This document shows, one piece after another, positions 12,671-22,928 of a DNA stretch of 64,000 nucleotides; position 1 is the first letter of the stretch; each line of letters begins with the position of its first letter. The DNA is taken from contig CM030363.1 in NCBI GenBank assembly GCA_017893485.1, positions 169,991,456 through 170,055,455 on the forward strand. The letters run 5' to 3'. The notes below the pieces were generated by a model. The model was given only the letters and a program-made list of their open reading frames with translations, was not told the DNA's origin and made no database searches. Both the position numbers and the translations under genes were made by a program. Source of the stretch: Hemerocallis citrina. Taxonomy: Eukaryota > Streptophyta > Magnoliopsida > Asparagales > Asphodelaceae.

Positions 12671-12819
12671 AGATTGCATAGTGGTTCGGCAGGCCACGAG
12701 ACGTCGAGGGGTGGTGTTTAAGCAAATCGACGAGCCATTCCCTTGAAACGTCACCGCTTTGCATTTTGTCATTTTACCTTCCCTTAGTGGGCCCTTAGAC
12801 GTTTCGAAAGCCCAACAGT

Positions 12820-13063
12820 CGCTTTTTGGCTATAAGTTCTTACCCCCCCCCTCTCACCCTTTGGCTCATTTCTTACTTTTACTCCCAAGTTTTTACTTTC
12901 GCTCTAAGTTTGCTCTGCTAGCGGCAGTTTGTGCTCCAAGGTGGTTGTGCTAGCTGTCGCAAAGGCTAGGTGATTTCCGGCGAACTTTTTCCGACCGTGA
13001 TCGTCACTTCAAGGTTACGTCACATCAAGGTCAGTCCTCTTTGCCTTGGATTATTTATTTGAG
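12820..13063 (+). promoter_or_regulatory. Presumed promoter and leader of the antisense gene
   Basis: A TATA-like TATAAG at 12831-12836 lies about 230 bases before the first ATG of the antisense ORF, followed by a pyrimidine-rich leader. This is inferred from position and composition only. Confidence 0.3.
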
Positions 13064-14569
13064 ATGTCAAGAGTGAGCTCGGGGAGTGAGGCATCGTCCT
13101 CGGGAGGTAGAAGTGCCGAGGAGTGGAGGGAAGTAGTGAGCCGTAGGAAGGGGAAGGAGGTAGTAGGGTCGTCTGCGGCCGAGAAGAAGAAGAAGAGAGG
13201 AGTGGCCCGGTCTTTGATAGTCGAGGAGATCGTGGAGCCTGAGAGGCGAGCCCCCGAGTCGGGTCGGTACCCCAGCGTGCTGTCCGGTCACGCCGGAATT
13301 AGGCAGTACAGTGGCGATTTGCTGGAGAAGGCGATCGTTGGTTGCTCGGCGACTTACGAGGAGAACGCCCCGAGGGAGGTCAACGAGATGGATGATCTCG
13401 CTTCGGTATTATCCGAGCGGGATCTTCTCCGGATCAGAAAGGGGTTCGCCATCCCTCCGGAGTATAGGCTGATCCTCCCCGGCCCAGGGATGCGAGCGAA
13501 CACCGAGCTGTCACCGGACACGTGCGTCTTCAACTTCGACTCCTTAAATGCTGGTCTGTGCTTCCCTCTCCACCCTTTCATTTTGAAGGTCCTTTAATGG
13601 TACTGTCTGGCCCCGGTGCAGTTCATGCCGAACACTTAGCGCCACGTGCTCGCTTTCTTGCTCCAGTGCCGTATTGCCGAGGTCGAGCTGGACATCGTCA
13701 TCCTCCGGAGTTTGTACTGAATCAACCGGATGACGAAGCTCGAGCCTCGCTATTACTTGTCACCTCGGCGAGGTGTTAAGTTAATTGAAAATCCAGATTC
13801 GATCAAGCATTGGAAGGAGAAGTTCTTTCTGTTAAAGGGGCCCTCGCCGTTGGGCATCCAGACTCGGGGAAGGCAGAGGTGCCGAAGTTCGCGAGGGTCG
13901 ACCCGATGTTGACAGCCGCCGAGGAGGAGGTGGCAGCCAAACTAATCGCTCTCCCAATGTTGAGCTGGAGAGAGATGACCGAGGAGGTGCTACTCGGGTC
14001 GGGCCTTAGTCCGATCGACCCGAGTACGCTCCTGACATCTCACTATTAATTATTTTCTTCAAATGCCTTGTTCATTCTTTTAACTTTTTCATTTGTTGCT
14101 CTGAACTGAGGCACCGAAGATGGACTTCATGAGCATGATGACCGAGCAAAGCAAGGTCGCCGATGGCAGGAAAAGGAAGAAGCCAAGCACTGGTCTCGCG
14201 TCCAGCCAACCCGCCAAGGCCCCCTCGGTTGCCACCGACCCTACTCAAGCACCGTCTCCGTCGGAGGCCGTCCTTCCCGACCCTTCAGCCCCTGCCCCAT
14301 CTGCCTCGGCAGGTAAGGCCTTCTCTATTTCGGCAGCGCTGGCACTGCAGGCTCCGCCTTTGACGCCTCAGGCCGAGCAGATCTTAACCGAGGCCCACAA
14401 GAAGCTGTTCGTCCCCGACTGGCGGGTGAAGAACCACGATGGCTTTTTGGGCGATTCGCAGATGTGCATGCAGGCTGTTAAGCATCTTGTGACCCCAAAG
14501 GACCGAGCCACCCTGAAGGCGGGGACGACTGGCGACAATACCTACGAAATCGCTCGGTCTCTTATGTTG

Positions 14570-14647
14570 GTAAGTCTTGATTCTTTCTGAAAATTTCTTA
14601 AGTCCACAGCTCGGCATTTGTTGCGATATAACTTATACTTTTTGCAG
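14570..14647 (+). other. Predicted spliceosomal intron in the antisense gene (78 bp)
   Basis: GTAAGT at 14570 and a pyrimidine-rich end with TTTTTGCAG at 14647. Removing it keeps the frame from the RSLML codons into ATYHFGHL. The homologous outer gene has an intron at an equivalent place (60062-60143). Confidence 0.75.
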
Positions 14648-15259
14648 GCCACCTATCACTTCGGCCACCTCGTCCAAGAATTTGCCGAGCAGGAGAGGGA
14701 GTTGAAGTCCCTCAGTGACAAGGACCGGGCGGAAAGGGCGAGGGCTGTGAAGCAGCTCGACGCGGAGCAACGTCGGTCGGAGGCTTTGGAGGCTCGGGTC
14801 GCCGACCTCGAGGCGGCCTTGGAGCGAGAGAAGGAGAAGCTCGCTGCAGAGGTCACCAAGGCTGACGAGGAGAGGGCCGCAGCGGCGAAGGGCTTGGAGG
14901 TGGTGAAGGCAGGACAGGCCGAGGCAGTGGAGAAGGCGAGGAAGGAGATCGAAGCCGAGGCAAAAAGCCACATGGCCAAGAATATGGAACTTCCTTACGC
15001 GAGAGCGCTCGACCATGTGGAGGTTCGAGTCCCTGGCTTTGAGAGGGTGGGGTACCAGCTGTGGCCCGGCAGCGAGGTAGAAGGCGACGAGGAGGAGGGC
15101 GAAGAGGAGGAAGGAGGAGAGGAGGGCGAGCAGCGGGGTGGCGAGGTGCCTGTCATTCTGGAGATCGTGGTAGTCGACCCTCAAGCAGGGGCGACGGGGG
15201 GTGAGGGGCCATCTGCCGTGGCGCCTGTGTCTGAGCTGCCGCCCCAGGTGGACCTCTGA

Positions 15260-15495
15260 TCCCCTCGCTTTGTAAAAGATTTTTTTTCCTTTTATTGTAA
15301 TGCCTTATAGCGGACTGGCCACCGCTTTTTTGCCATGAATAAAATTTCGCCCGAACTCGAGTTTTGACTAAGTGTGGGACAGTTTCTTCGAAATTTGGCC
15401 AAGTGTTGGGCTCAGAATTTTTCTGAAGTTCGGCAAGTGTTGAGCACTGTCTTTAGTCTTTTTTCTTTTTGTGTTGATATGCTTCGTTCTTTCAG
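15260..15495 (+). other. 3' UTR-like segment or intron inside the antisense gene
   Basis: After the stop at 15257-15259 comes T-rich sequence with AATAAA at about 15336, then a second coiled-coil frame preceded by TTTCAG. The stretch GGACTGGCCACCGC at about 15315 is matched in the outer copy (GGATTGGCCACCTC near 60725), so the layout is conserved. Whether this is a long intron, or two genes with separate ends, cannot be settled here. Confidence 0.45.
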
Positions 15496-16086
15496 ATCGT
15501 AGAACTCAGTTCGGTCTCCGAGGTAGCCCGCCTTCGCACAGAACTATGGAAGCAATCTCGCAAAGCTCATCTTGAAGACGAGGTGGAGTTGCTCAGGAGG
15601 GTGTTGTTCGACGTTGAGAAAGAGAAAAGCGAGCTGCTGGCGGAGGTTCGCCATTTGCAAATAACCGAAGAAGAGCTCTCGGCGAAGGAGGATGAGTTAA
15701 ATGAGTTAACTTCGGCAATGGGGAAGCTGACGGCTGAGCGTGACGAGCTTACGGTGGAGGTCGAGCAATTAAGGAGGGTTACGGTCGACAAAAGCATTGA
15801 AGTGACCAACCTTCGCCGTATCATAGCTGACAGTGCTGGTGACGCAGGCTCGGCTAAACTTCCTCGGTTTAAGATATCTGTGAAGGACGATACTTTGAAG
15901 GATAGGATCGTCGAACTCGAGGAGGAAGTCGCCCGCCTTAAACCTCAGCCTTTGAGGGTTAATGTCCGAAGCATTTCGTGTACTCGCAAGGAGAGCGAGA
16001 GGGGGATCTCCTTCTATGAGCTCGCGACTCGTCCACCTATCATTCGGCGGAGCCTTGGTTGGAGCTACAGTCAGAGGCAGCGCTGA

Positions 16087-16414
16087 AGAGGCGTCTCGGT
16101 TCGTTGGCCTAGAGACGAGCTCGGAGGTTAAGCGGCGCCGCCCTCGTGTTTCTCTGAACCGAAACGTCCCCATCCCGAAGAAGCGTTGAAAGAATTGTTT
16201 TATGATTTTGAATCTTTGTAGCACCTTGTTGTAGTAGCTTGATCTTGTAAAGCACCTTGTTGTAGTAGGTTTTTTTTTGCCTTGTAATAACATTAAAGTT
16301 CTTTAATAAAATCAGAGTTTGGGCGCTCGAGACGTACTGTGGTTACTCCAATTTCGAAACGAATCATAAGAACCAAACGTTAGCTCGTCTAATCATAGAG
16401 ACGAAGGGGCGAGG
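16087..16414. terminator. 3' end of antisense gene, poly(A) signals
   Basis: T-rich sequence with GTAGCACCTTGTTGTAGTAG repeated twice (16219 and 16249) and AATAAA near 16306. No further coding potential is seen before the tandem array. Confidence 0.5.
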
Positions 16415-17110
16415 GTTTGTTTGATCAGTTGTGGGAGCAATTGCAAATGGCGAACCACTTCTAGCTCGCTTAAGAGCGAGCTTGCGAAGCGGAGTCGAGC
16501 CAAGTGTTGGACTCCGAACTCGTCGTTAGAGTTTGTTTCAACGGTTGTGGGTGCAATTCCGAATGGCGAACCACTTCTAGCTCGCTTAAGAGCGAGCTTG
16601 CGAAGCGGAGTCGAGCCAAGTGTTGGACTCCGAACTCGTCGTTAGAGTTTGTTTCAACGGTTGTGGGTGCAATTCCGAATGGCGAACCACTTCTAGCTCG
16701 CTTAAGAGCGAGCTTGCGAAGCGGAGTCGAGCCAAGTGTTGGACTCCGAACTCGTCGTTAGAGTTTGTTTCAACGGTTGTGGGTGCAATTCCGAATGGCG
16801 AACCACTTCTAGCTCGCTTAAGAGCGAGCTTGCGAAGCGGAGTCGAGCCAAGTGTTGGACTCCGAACTTGTCGTTAGAGTTTGTTTTAACGGTTGTGGGA
16901 GCAATTCCAAATGGCGAACCACTTCTAGCTCACTTAAGAGCGATCTTGCAAAGCAAAGTCGAGCCAAGTGTTGGACTCCGAACTCGTTGTTTGAGTATGT
17001 TTCAATGGTTGTGGGAGCAATTCCGAATGGCGAACCACTTCTAGCTCGCTTAAGAGCGATCTTGCGAAGCGGAGTCGAGCCAAGTGTTGGACTCCAAACT
17101 CATCATTATT
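16415..17110. repeat. 116-bp tandem array, six copies
   Basis: Copies start at 16415, 16531, 16647, 16763, 16879 and 16995, exactly 116 bases apart. Copies 2-4 look identical; 1, 5 and 6 carry substitutions. Each unit contains the perfect inverted repeat AGCTCGCTTAAGAGCGAGCT or a mutated form of it. The array lies between the convergent ends of the antisense gene and pol. The pol frame runs into it without its usual stop after RTWN, so the array has replaced or overrun the end of pol. The peptide frames it produces are repeat artefacts. Confidence 0.95.
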
Positions 17111-18420
17111 CCAAGTCCTGGGGATCTCTCTTCCTTCAAGGTCTTCCAGACGGTAAGTTCCGGGCCGAACCACCTTGGTGATCTTGTAAGGTCCTTCCCA
17201 ATTTGGAGCTAGCTTACTCTTCTGACTGGGGAATGAGATAGCTAACTTTCTGAGGACCAAGTCCCCTTCTTTGAGGTCGGTGGGACGGACTCTCTTGTTG
17301 TAGGCTAGCTCGATCCTCCTTCGGTAGCTTTGCTGGCGGATCGAAGCTCTTTCACGGAGCTCATCAATCAAATCCAAATTCGCCCGAAGCTCCCTGGCGT
17401 TCTGCTCTTCTTCATAGGCAATTAGGCGAGGAGAGGGTACACCGACTTCTAGGGGGATCACAGCTTCGGACCCATAGGTGAGATTGAACGGCGACTCTCC
17501 TATGGGGGTCCGTTTCGTAGTGCGGTAATTACAGTATGTTAGGGAGCTGATCTATCCATAAGCCTTTAGCAGACTTATCCAGCATCTTCTTAATACCGAA
17601 GAGGATTTGCCGGTTGGCATTTTCTACTTGGCCATTTGACTGTGGGTGGGAGATGGAGGAGAAGCGTTATTGGATGGCGAGGTCTTTACATAGAGCTTGG
17701 AATGCAGCCCCTGTAAATTGAGTTCCATTGTCGGTTATGAGGACCCGAGGGACACCGAACCTGCAGATGACGCTCTTCCAGAAGAACTGGAGCACTTTGT
17801 TTTCGGTGATTGTGGCCAAGGGCTCGGCCTCTATCCACTTCGAGAAGTAGTCGATTGCCACGACTAAAAATTTGAGTTGGTCAGGAGCTGGTGGAAACGG
17901 TCCTAGTAAATCCATCCCCCACATTGCGAAAGGGATCAGACTTGATAGGGAGGCGAGTTGAGCTTGGGGTAGGCGACGAACGTTGGAATGCTTTTGACAA
18001 GACTTGCATTGCCGAACATGTCGTTCGGCATCCTGTAGGAGGGTAGGCCAGAAATATCCATAATTCAACACCCTCCGGGCAAGGAATCTGGACCCTGAGT
18101 GCGCTCCGCCTATGCCTTTGTGAAGCTCTTGCAAGGCGTATGTGGCTTGTTCGGGGGAGAGGCACCTCAGATAAGGTCTGCCGTCAACTTGTGTGAAGGA
18201 ACATTTGTACAAGATCCCCTCAACAAGGGTGTACCGCTCCGCTCTGGTTCTGACTCGACGAGCTTCCTTAGGGTCCTCGGGGAGGAGCCCATCCCTTAGA
18301 AATTCTACCAGGGGTTTCATCCAATTATCTTGAAGTTGAACAGGCAGTGACTCCATTGAGTCGGAAGTTTCTTCTTCTATGCTCGACTTCAGGAGCACTT
18401 CAATCAAGACGGTCTTCTCG
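17111..18420 (-). pseudogene. Tat integrase
   Basis: The minus-strand frame 18407-17667 holds the zinc-binding H-H-C-C region (ELHKGIGGAHSGSR, then CKSCQKHS), then the rve core with WGMDLLGPFP, VAIDYFSKWIEAEP and ITDNGTQFTG. These are the first two catalytic aspartates of the D-D-E triad. The core is broken after 17667 by stops. A second open stretch at 17461-17110 gives the C-terminal part (KEGDLVLRKLA, LAPNWEGPYKI, GTYRLEDLEG, RTWN). It would catalyse insertion of the element DNA. Its end merges into the 116-bp array. Confidence 0.9.
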
Positions 18421-19187
18421 AGACCTTGGAGGGAGGAAGAGGCTAACTTGGAGAGGGCATCTGCTTGGGCATTTTTCTCCCTGGGGATTCACCGAATAAG
18501 TGCCTCTTCGAATAGAGCCATGAGATCTCGGACCTTGGCTAGATACTTAGCCATTCGGTCATCTCGCGCTTCATACTCGCCCAAGACTTGATTCACAACC
18601 AGCTGAGAGTCACTAAATATGCGGAGGCGTTGTGCCCCTGCCTTACGAGCCATTCCGAGGCCGGCTATAAGGGCTTCATATTCCGCTTCATTGTTGGAGG
18701 CCTTGAAGTTGATGCGGAGGGAGTATTGGAGGACGAAGTCATCTGGGCCTGCCAGAATGACTCCGGCTCTGCTCCTTTCGGTGCAAGAGGATCCATCTAC
18801 ATATACCGTCCAAATAGGAGGTCCGTTTGCCGCTTGACTGACCTCGGAAATGGTACTATCAACTATGAATTCAGCTAAGGCCTGAGCTTTGATTGCGGTC
18901 CAAGACTGGTATGATATATCATGCTGGCTCAGCTCGATCGACCACTTCATGAGACGGCCAGAGGTCTCCGGCTTGTGCAGAACTTGCTTTAGCGGTTGGT
19001 CGGTAAGAACGACCATCGAGTGAGACTGGAAATATGGGCGAAGCTTCCTAGCTGCCAGATTCAAGGCGTATGCCATCTTCTCTAGCCTTGGATAACGAAG
19101 CTCGGCATCCCGAAGTACCTTGCTTACGTAATAGATGGGCTTCTGAGCCTTGTCTTCCTCCCTCACCAAGACAGCGCTGAGGGTTTG
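18420..19187 (-). pseudogene. Tat RNase H region, two RNase H domains
   Basis: Minus-strand frame 19169-18489 and a few codons beyond. The first part (KPIYYVSKVLRDAELRYPRL, VLTDQPLKQVLHK) is the ordinary gypsy RNase H, whose start lies beyond the Tekay insertion. The second part, after a linker, has YVDGSSCTERSRAG, NNEAEYEALIAGLGMA and FSDSQLVVNQVLGEYEARD, an additional RNase H with its D-E-D residues. It is followed by KNAQADALSKLAS after one stop. A second, archaeal-type RNase H next to integrase is a known mark of the Tat lineage. The GTTTG duplicated by the Tekay insertion is at 19183-19187. Confidence 0.9.
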
Positions 19188-21954
19188 TGTACTGCCCCGA
19201 TTTTCATGAAAATTTTTAATTTGTGCCCGTACAATTTTTATAGTATAAAAATCTTATAATTATCTTCATTATGGATAATGTGTATATGTATATATATGTA
19301 TATGTGTTCACTAATTATTTCATAAAGGCCAATTAAATAAAGCCCATGAGCTATTTCTCTTTTATTACAACTTGTAATGTTAAATATTTTATAAGATTAT
19401 TTTTGTAAAAATAATGTACAACTTTTGTGGGGGACTAATGAGTGCACGTGCATTGCACGTACACGTGCATGAACACACCAAGTAGGGGCCGGTTTGTGCA
19501 AGAGGGTGTGGGTAGTTATTTTGAGTGTGTGGGTGGTTGCTATAACTCCTACTCTCATCCTAACCCTCCATCCTATAACTATCTATTTGATCCTAGCCCT
19601 CCAATCACTTCCTAAATTAAGTATAAATACCCTCTAATTTCTTCTCCTCTTAGTACAATAGAAATTTGATAAGATTGAAAAGATTAGAGTTGAGTTGTTC
19701 TTTAGAGACCGGCCACCATTGCCATTTGGAGGATTCGTTTCTGGCAAGGAGCAAGGAGGAGGAGACGTACATCGCAACTAGGAAGCTTTAAGGGTTTCGC
19801 TTTATTTCTTCAAAAAGGTGGGTGTTTCTCATGACTTCTAGAATAGAAATCATGCTAGGATTGAGATTGATTTGTCATTATGCGTGTGAAAAATTGGATT
19901 GATAGAATGATTGTTATATTGAAATCTTCCATGTGAAAATTTAAATGAATGGTAAAAGAAGTAAAGACATTTGAGAAACTGGAATTTACCTGTACAGTCG
20001 ACCGATCATGTCGAACAGTCGACTGGTCTGATGAAATAAAATATGTATAGTTCAAAATTCCATGAAATGATATGTTTAATGTGTGTTATTATCTTGATTT
20101 TAATCTGGCATGCTAATTTGGAGTTAATATTCAACTCTGTAGACAGACAATGAGTAAAGGAAAAATGTATGGTTAGAAATCGTAATTGTGTGAAAGAGAA
20201 CACTAGTTATGAGAATTCCACATTAAATTGTAAACTATGTTTATGATGATGGTAACCGGATAAAATTGCATGTTTATATCGATATTGAACTTATTGTAGT
20301 TTAATAAAAGTGCTTTGTGCTAATCGAAAGACAGAAGGAAGAAATATTTCCTTAATTCGAAATTTAACTCTATTCAGTCGACCGAATAAATGTAGTAGTC
20401 GACCGTCCTGAACAATAAAAGTTTTCGAATCAAAACCCTACAGAAACAGCCGATTAGTTTGAGTAACAGTTGACTGCCCCGTGATTGATATTTTAGAGTT
20501 CTAAACACTGCGGAACAGCCGACTGGTCTTGTGCAGCAGTTGACTATTCCGAAACTTTTCTTGAATAATTTCCTTGCTGAATAAGTCGACTGAGTATGTT
20601 CTGAGTCGACTGTCCAGATCTTTTTCGACATCTCAGAATTCTAGATTTGCTTTCTGTTAAATATTATGTATCTATTGTTGATGAATAAAGATTGGTTGTG
20701 ACATTTTAGATCCGTCTTTGCATGAAATGAAGTAAATCATTCTATTGAACTTGTGAAAAGTTGTATGATTGTGAAAGCTATGAACATGAAAAGGAAAATC
20801 TACTATAATTATGAAAAATGAACTTATGAGTTTGAAAGACTCGATTCTTGGAAATTGTGAGTTGAAATTGAAAACTAGAGGGTAGCTAAGTCTCACACTG
20901 GCAATTGAAAAGAAATGAACTGAAATGAATTGTTGAAATGAACTACAAAGGTTTGGGTCATGTTGAATGAATGATTAAGTCCGGTATAGTGGAGAGGCTA
21001 ACTCTAGAGATTTGATTTTGTTCATGATTCTATTAAACTAAGGACTAGATACATATTAGAGATGTGATGAAAGTAAGAGAAAAACACGAGTATGAGGGCC
21101 ATCCGTTTGGCGGTGTAAGAGTGATCCACAGGCAGCCTGCTTGATGCGTCAAGACATGGCTTGGGCACTACTCCAGAATTATCGTCTCGGTGGCGACGCT
21201 TGTGGGTTGTTTGAGTGGCTACGGGTGGTGCCATTGTTCCATGGCAGAGGCTGAATTGTCCATTGTCTGCCTGCTCGATGCGTTGTGTCAGTGCGTGGGA
21301 TTCCACTCCAGGCTGCCTGGATATGGGCTCGTAGATCATAGAATATCTAAGATACTTACCGTAGTTACCGTAGTAGATTAAGTCATGGCGAGGGATTGAA
21401 CCCTATAAAATGAAGTACGGTTAAGGGCTTGCCCTCGGACCTATGTAGTATGGGATGCATAGAATCCGAACAAGTGCGCATTAGTGTCATACAACATAAT
21501 AACTGCATTAAAGACTAAGTGCACAATCACAACATGACATCAACAGGATAGTCCCTTTAGCTTTGTTTGTGAACAAGTTTGTGAATTGTTAAGAAATGAG
21601 AATCGTTATACTGTTTTCGGCATAGAGAGGATGACCGTGTATAATTTTCGTCGGTTGAATAAACTGACGTACCCACAGTTTTGTATGCAGGATAAATGGC
21701 TTGAGAAAGATTAAAGGAGAACCGATGCTTATCGATTATTCATTGTTGTATCTTTGTATAGTGTTGTAAATTGCTTCCGCTGTCATTACATGTAAACTAT
21801 TGTGATTTATGCTTTCGCTGAAAAATGTAAAGTATAAAGATCTCATGTAACTCTGATGTAAAAAGTTTTATTTCTTTGTAAAATTGTACTAAATGAAGTG
21901 TAAAGATCTTGTGGAATCTCGAATTCAGTTGTATTTGGAATTCGGCGTGTTACA
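19188..21954 (+). repeat. Tekay 5' LTR
   Basis: 2767 bases. The start TGTACTGCCCCG carries one substitution relative to the 3' copy; the end is GGCGTGTTACA. A TATA-like AGTATAAATACC lies near 19621. It carries five pairs of the GTCGAC-type palindrome (see separate entry). Short open frames inside are not genes. Confidence 0.95.
19995..20612. repeat. Five palindrome pairs (CAGTCGACTG type) in the Tekay 5' LTR
   Basis: Pairs of CAGTCGACTG or close variants: 19995/20016, 20375/20396, 20447/20467, 20516/20537 and 20583/20603. Start-to-start distance is 20 or 21 bases in every pair. Several members carry TTGA where the 3' LTR has TCGA, as expected from loss of a methylated CpG. Confidence 0.9.
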
Positions 21955-21957
21955 GAG

Positions 21958-21969
21958 TGGTATCAGAGC
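21958..21969 (+). other. Tekay primer binding site
   Basis: TGGTATCAGAGC, complementary to the 3' end of plant initiator methionine tRNA, three bases after the LTR end. Confidence 0.95.
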
Positions 21970-22113
21970 TACGCTTCACACTAGTACAAATTTATAAGGA
22001 ACGACTCCCTAGAAGTGGACATTAGAGTGTGTGTTTGAGTCTAGAGATTTAAATGTATGTTACTTACATTTGTGTTGCTCTATGATTTATGTTTCTTCCT
22101 CTCTATTTCTAAG

Positions 22114-22467
22114 ATGGCTGATCACTTCGACCCCGCTGGAGACGACAATTGGCATATCATTGAGAAAGAGTACTACCCAGGACAAGCAGACTCCGATGGA
22201 GAGGAATGGCTTGAGTCCCGAGAGATTACCCCCCCTCCGGACTCATCTGATTCTTCTTCTGACGAAGAAGAAGAACCTGTTCCAAATAGTCTTGTTGCGT
22301 CTCTTCAGAGGCAGGTAGAAACACTGCGGGAGAGAGTTGGACTATTGGAGGCTCAGTTGGCAAAGTACAAGGACGATTTTGCAGTTCCCAGTCATCGTGT
22401 ATGGGAACTCGAGAAGAGGAAGAATATGACCGATGTGCTGAAGGAAGAAGTTGATAAACTACGATGA
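22114..22467 (+). CDS. Small acidic coiled-coil ORF upstream of Tekay gag
   Basis: 117 codons from ATG at 22114 to a TGA, in the leader between primer site and gag. The N-terminal third is acidic and serine-rich (a run of D, S and E at residues 45-58). It is followed by a heptad-like stretch with VASLQRQVETLRERVGLLEA and a basic end, so a coiled coil is likely. It is not in the same uninterrupted frame as gag, whose own ATG is at 22649. I do not recognise a family. Extra ORFs near gag are known in some plant gypsy elements; it could also be a displaced gag N-terminus. Confidence 0.5.
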   Translation: MADHFDPAGDDNWHIIEKEYYPGQADSDGEEWLESREITPPPDSSDSSSDEEEEPVPNSLVASLQRQVETLRERVGLLEAQLAKYKDDFAVPSHRVWELEKRKNMTDVLKEEVDKLR

Positions 22468-22648
22468 GAACTTCATGAAGCGAAGAGGAACCGTAGGAGT
22501 TAGACTGTTGTGGCTTCTACTGCTTTCATTCTGATGTCAAGAAATATTTTTTAATTCGAATGTATAAAGTTTGGAATTCAATAAAATGCAAGTTGATTTG
22601 AAATTCATGTCTTATACTTCGAATTTAATGGATCTTTTGCATCAGAAT

Positions 22649-22928
22649 ATGGCTAGAAGAGGAGCTAGAAACGGTGAAGGTCTAGACTTGGAAACGAAAC
22701 TAGCGAGGGTCTATCAGACACTCAACGCCGTGGCCATGAATCAGAACCAAGGAAGGGGACCTGTGAATCCAGTGCCCGAGGCAATTAAACTTGTGGAATC
22801 GTTCAAACGAATGAAACCACCTGTGTTCGAAGGGAAGTCAGATCTTGATGCGGCTGACAACTGGATCTGACAGGTAGAGACTATCTTCGAAGTCTTGGAG
22901 ACCCCGGAAGGCAGCAAGGTGAAGTTGG
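22649..22928 (+). pseudogene. Tekay gag, first part
   Basis: Starts at ATG 22649 (MARRGARNGEG) and runs to the Athila insertion at 22929. It includes FKRMKPPVFEGKSDLDAADNWI, the usual entry to the retrotransposon gag domain; the next codon is a stop where this family normally has tryptophan or another residue. The frame continues QVETIFEVLETPEG. The second part starts at 35366. Gag forms the virus-like particle core. Confidence 0.85.

Larger units (their letters stand above)
13064..16086 (+). pseudogene. Tat antisense ORF: gypsy-type Transposase_28-like domain plus coiled coil
   Basis: Plus-strand gene, convergent with pol. The first ATG is at 13064. Residues 1-70 are basic and serine-rich. 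The domain core follows: LLRIRKGFAIPPEYRLILPG, then GLCFPLHPFILKVL (13555-13597), then after in-frame stops LEPRYYLSPRRG and SIKHWKEKFFLLKG. A frameshift near 13850 leads to a second frame ending at 14047. An exon from about 14111 to 14569 (proline/alanine-rich linker, then LTEAHKKLFVPDW) is spliced to 14648-15259, which is coiled coil and ends in an acidic run. A further coiled-coil block (15496-16086) follows a TTTCAG acceptor. This domain is known from antisense ORFs of Tat elements and from stand-alone plant genes; its function is unknown. Two or more stops and one frameshift make this copy a pseudogene. Confidence 0.75.

Noticed and set aside
13046..13063. An earlier start (TTG at 13046) for the antisense gene
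   Set aside because: Not an ATG; the first ATG is at 13064 and suits a plant gene.
14633..15184. Long minus-strand open frame opposite the coiled-coil exon
   Set aside because: Shadow of the GC-rich coiled-coil coding strand; no domain and no Tat gene is expected there.
15778..15792. Single GTCGAC sites in the antisense gene (and 13899) as members of the palindrome series
   Set aside because: Flanks do not match CAGTCGACTG, and there is no partner at 20-21 bases; chance hexamers.
16415..17110. Regular spaced repeats considered as a CRISPR-like array or small-peptide gene cluster
   Set aside because: Units are contiguous 116-bp tandems without unique spacers, in a plant retrotransposon.
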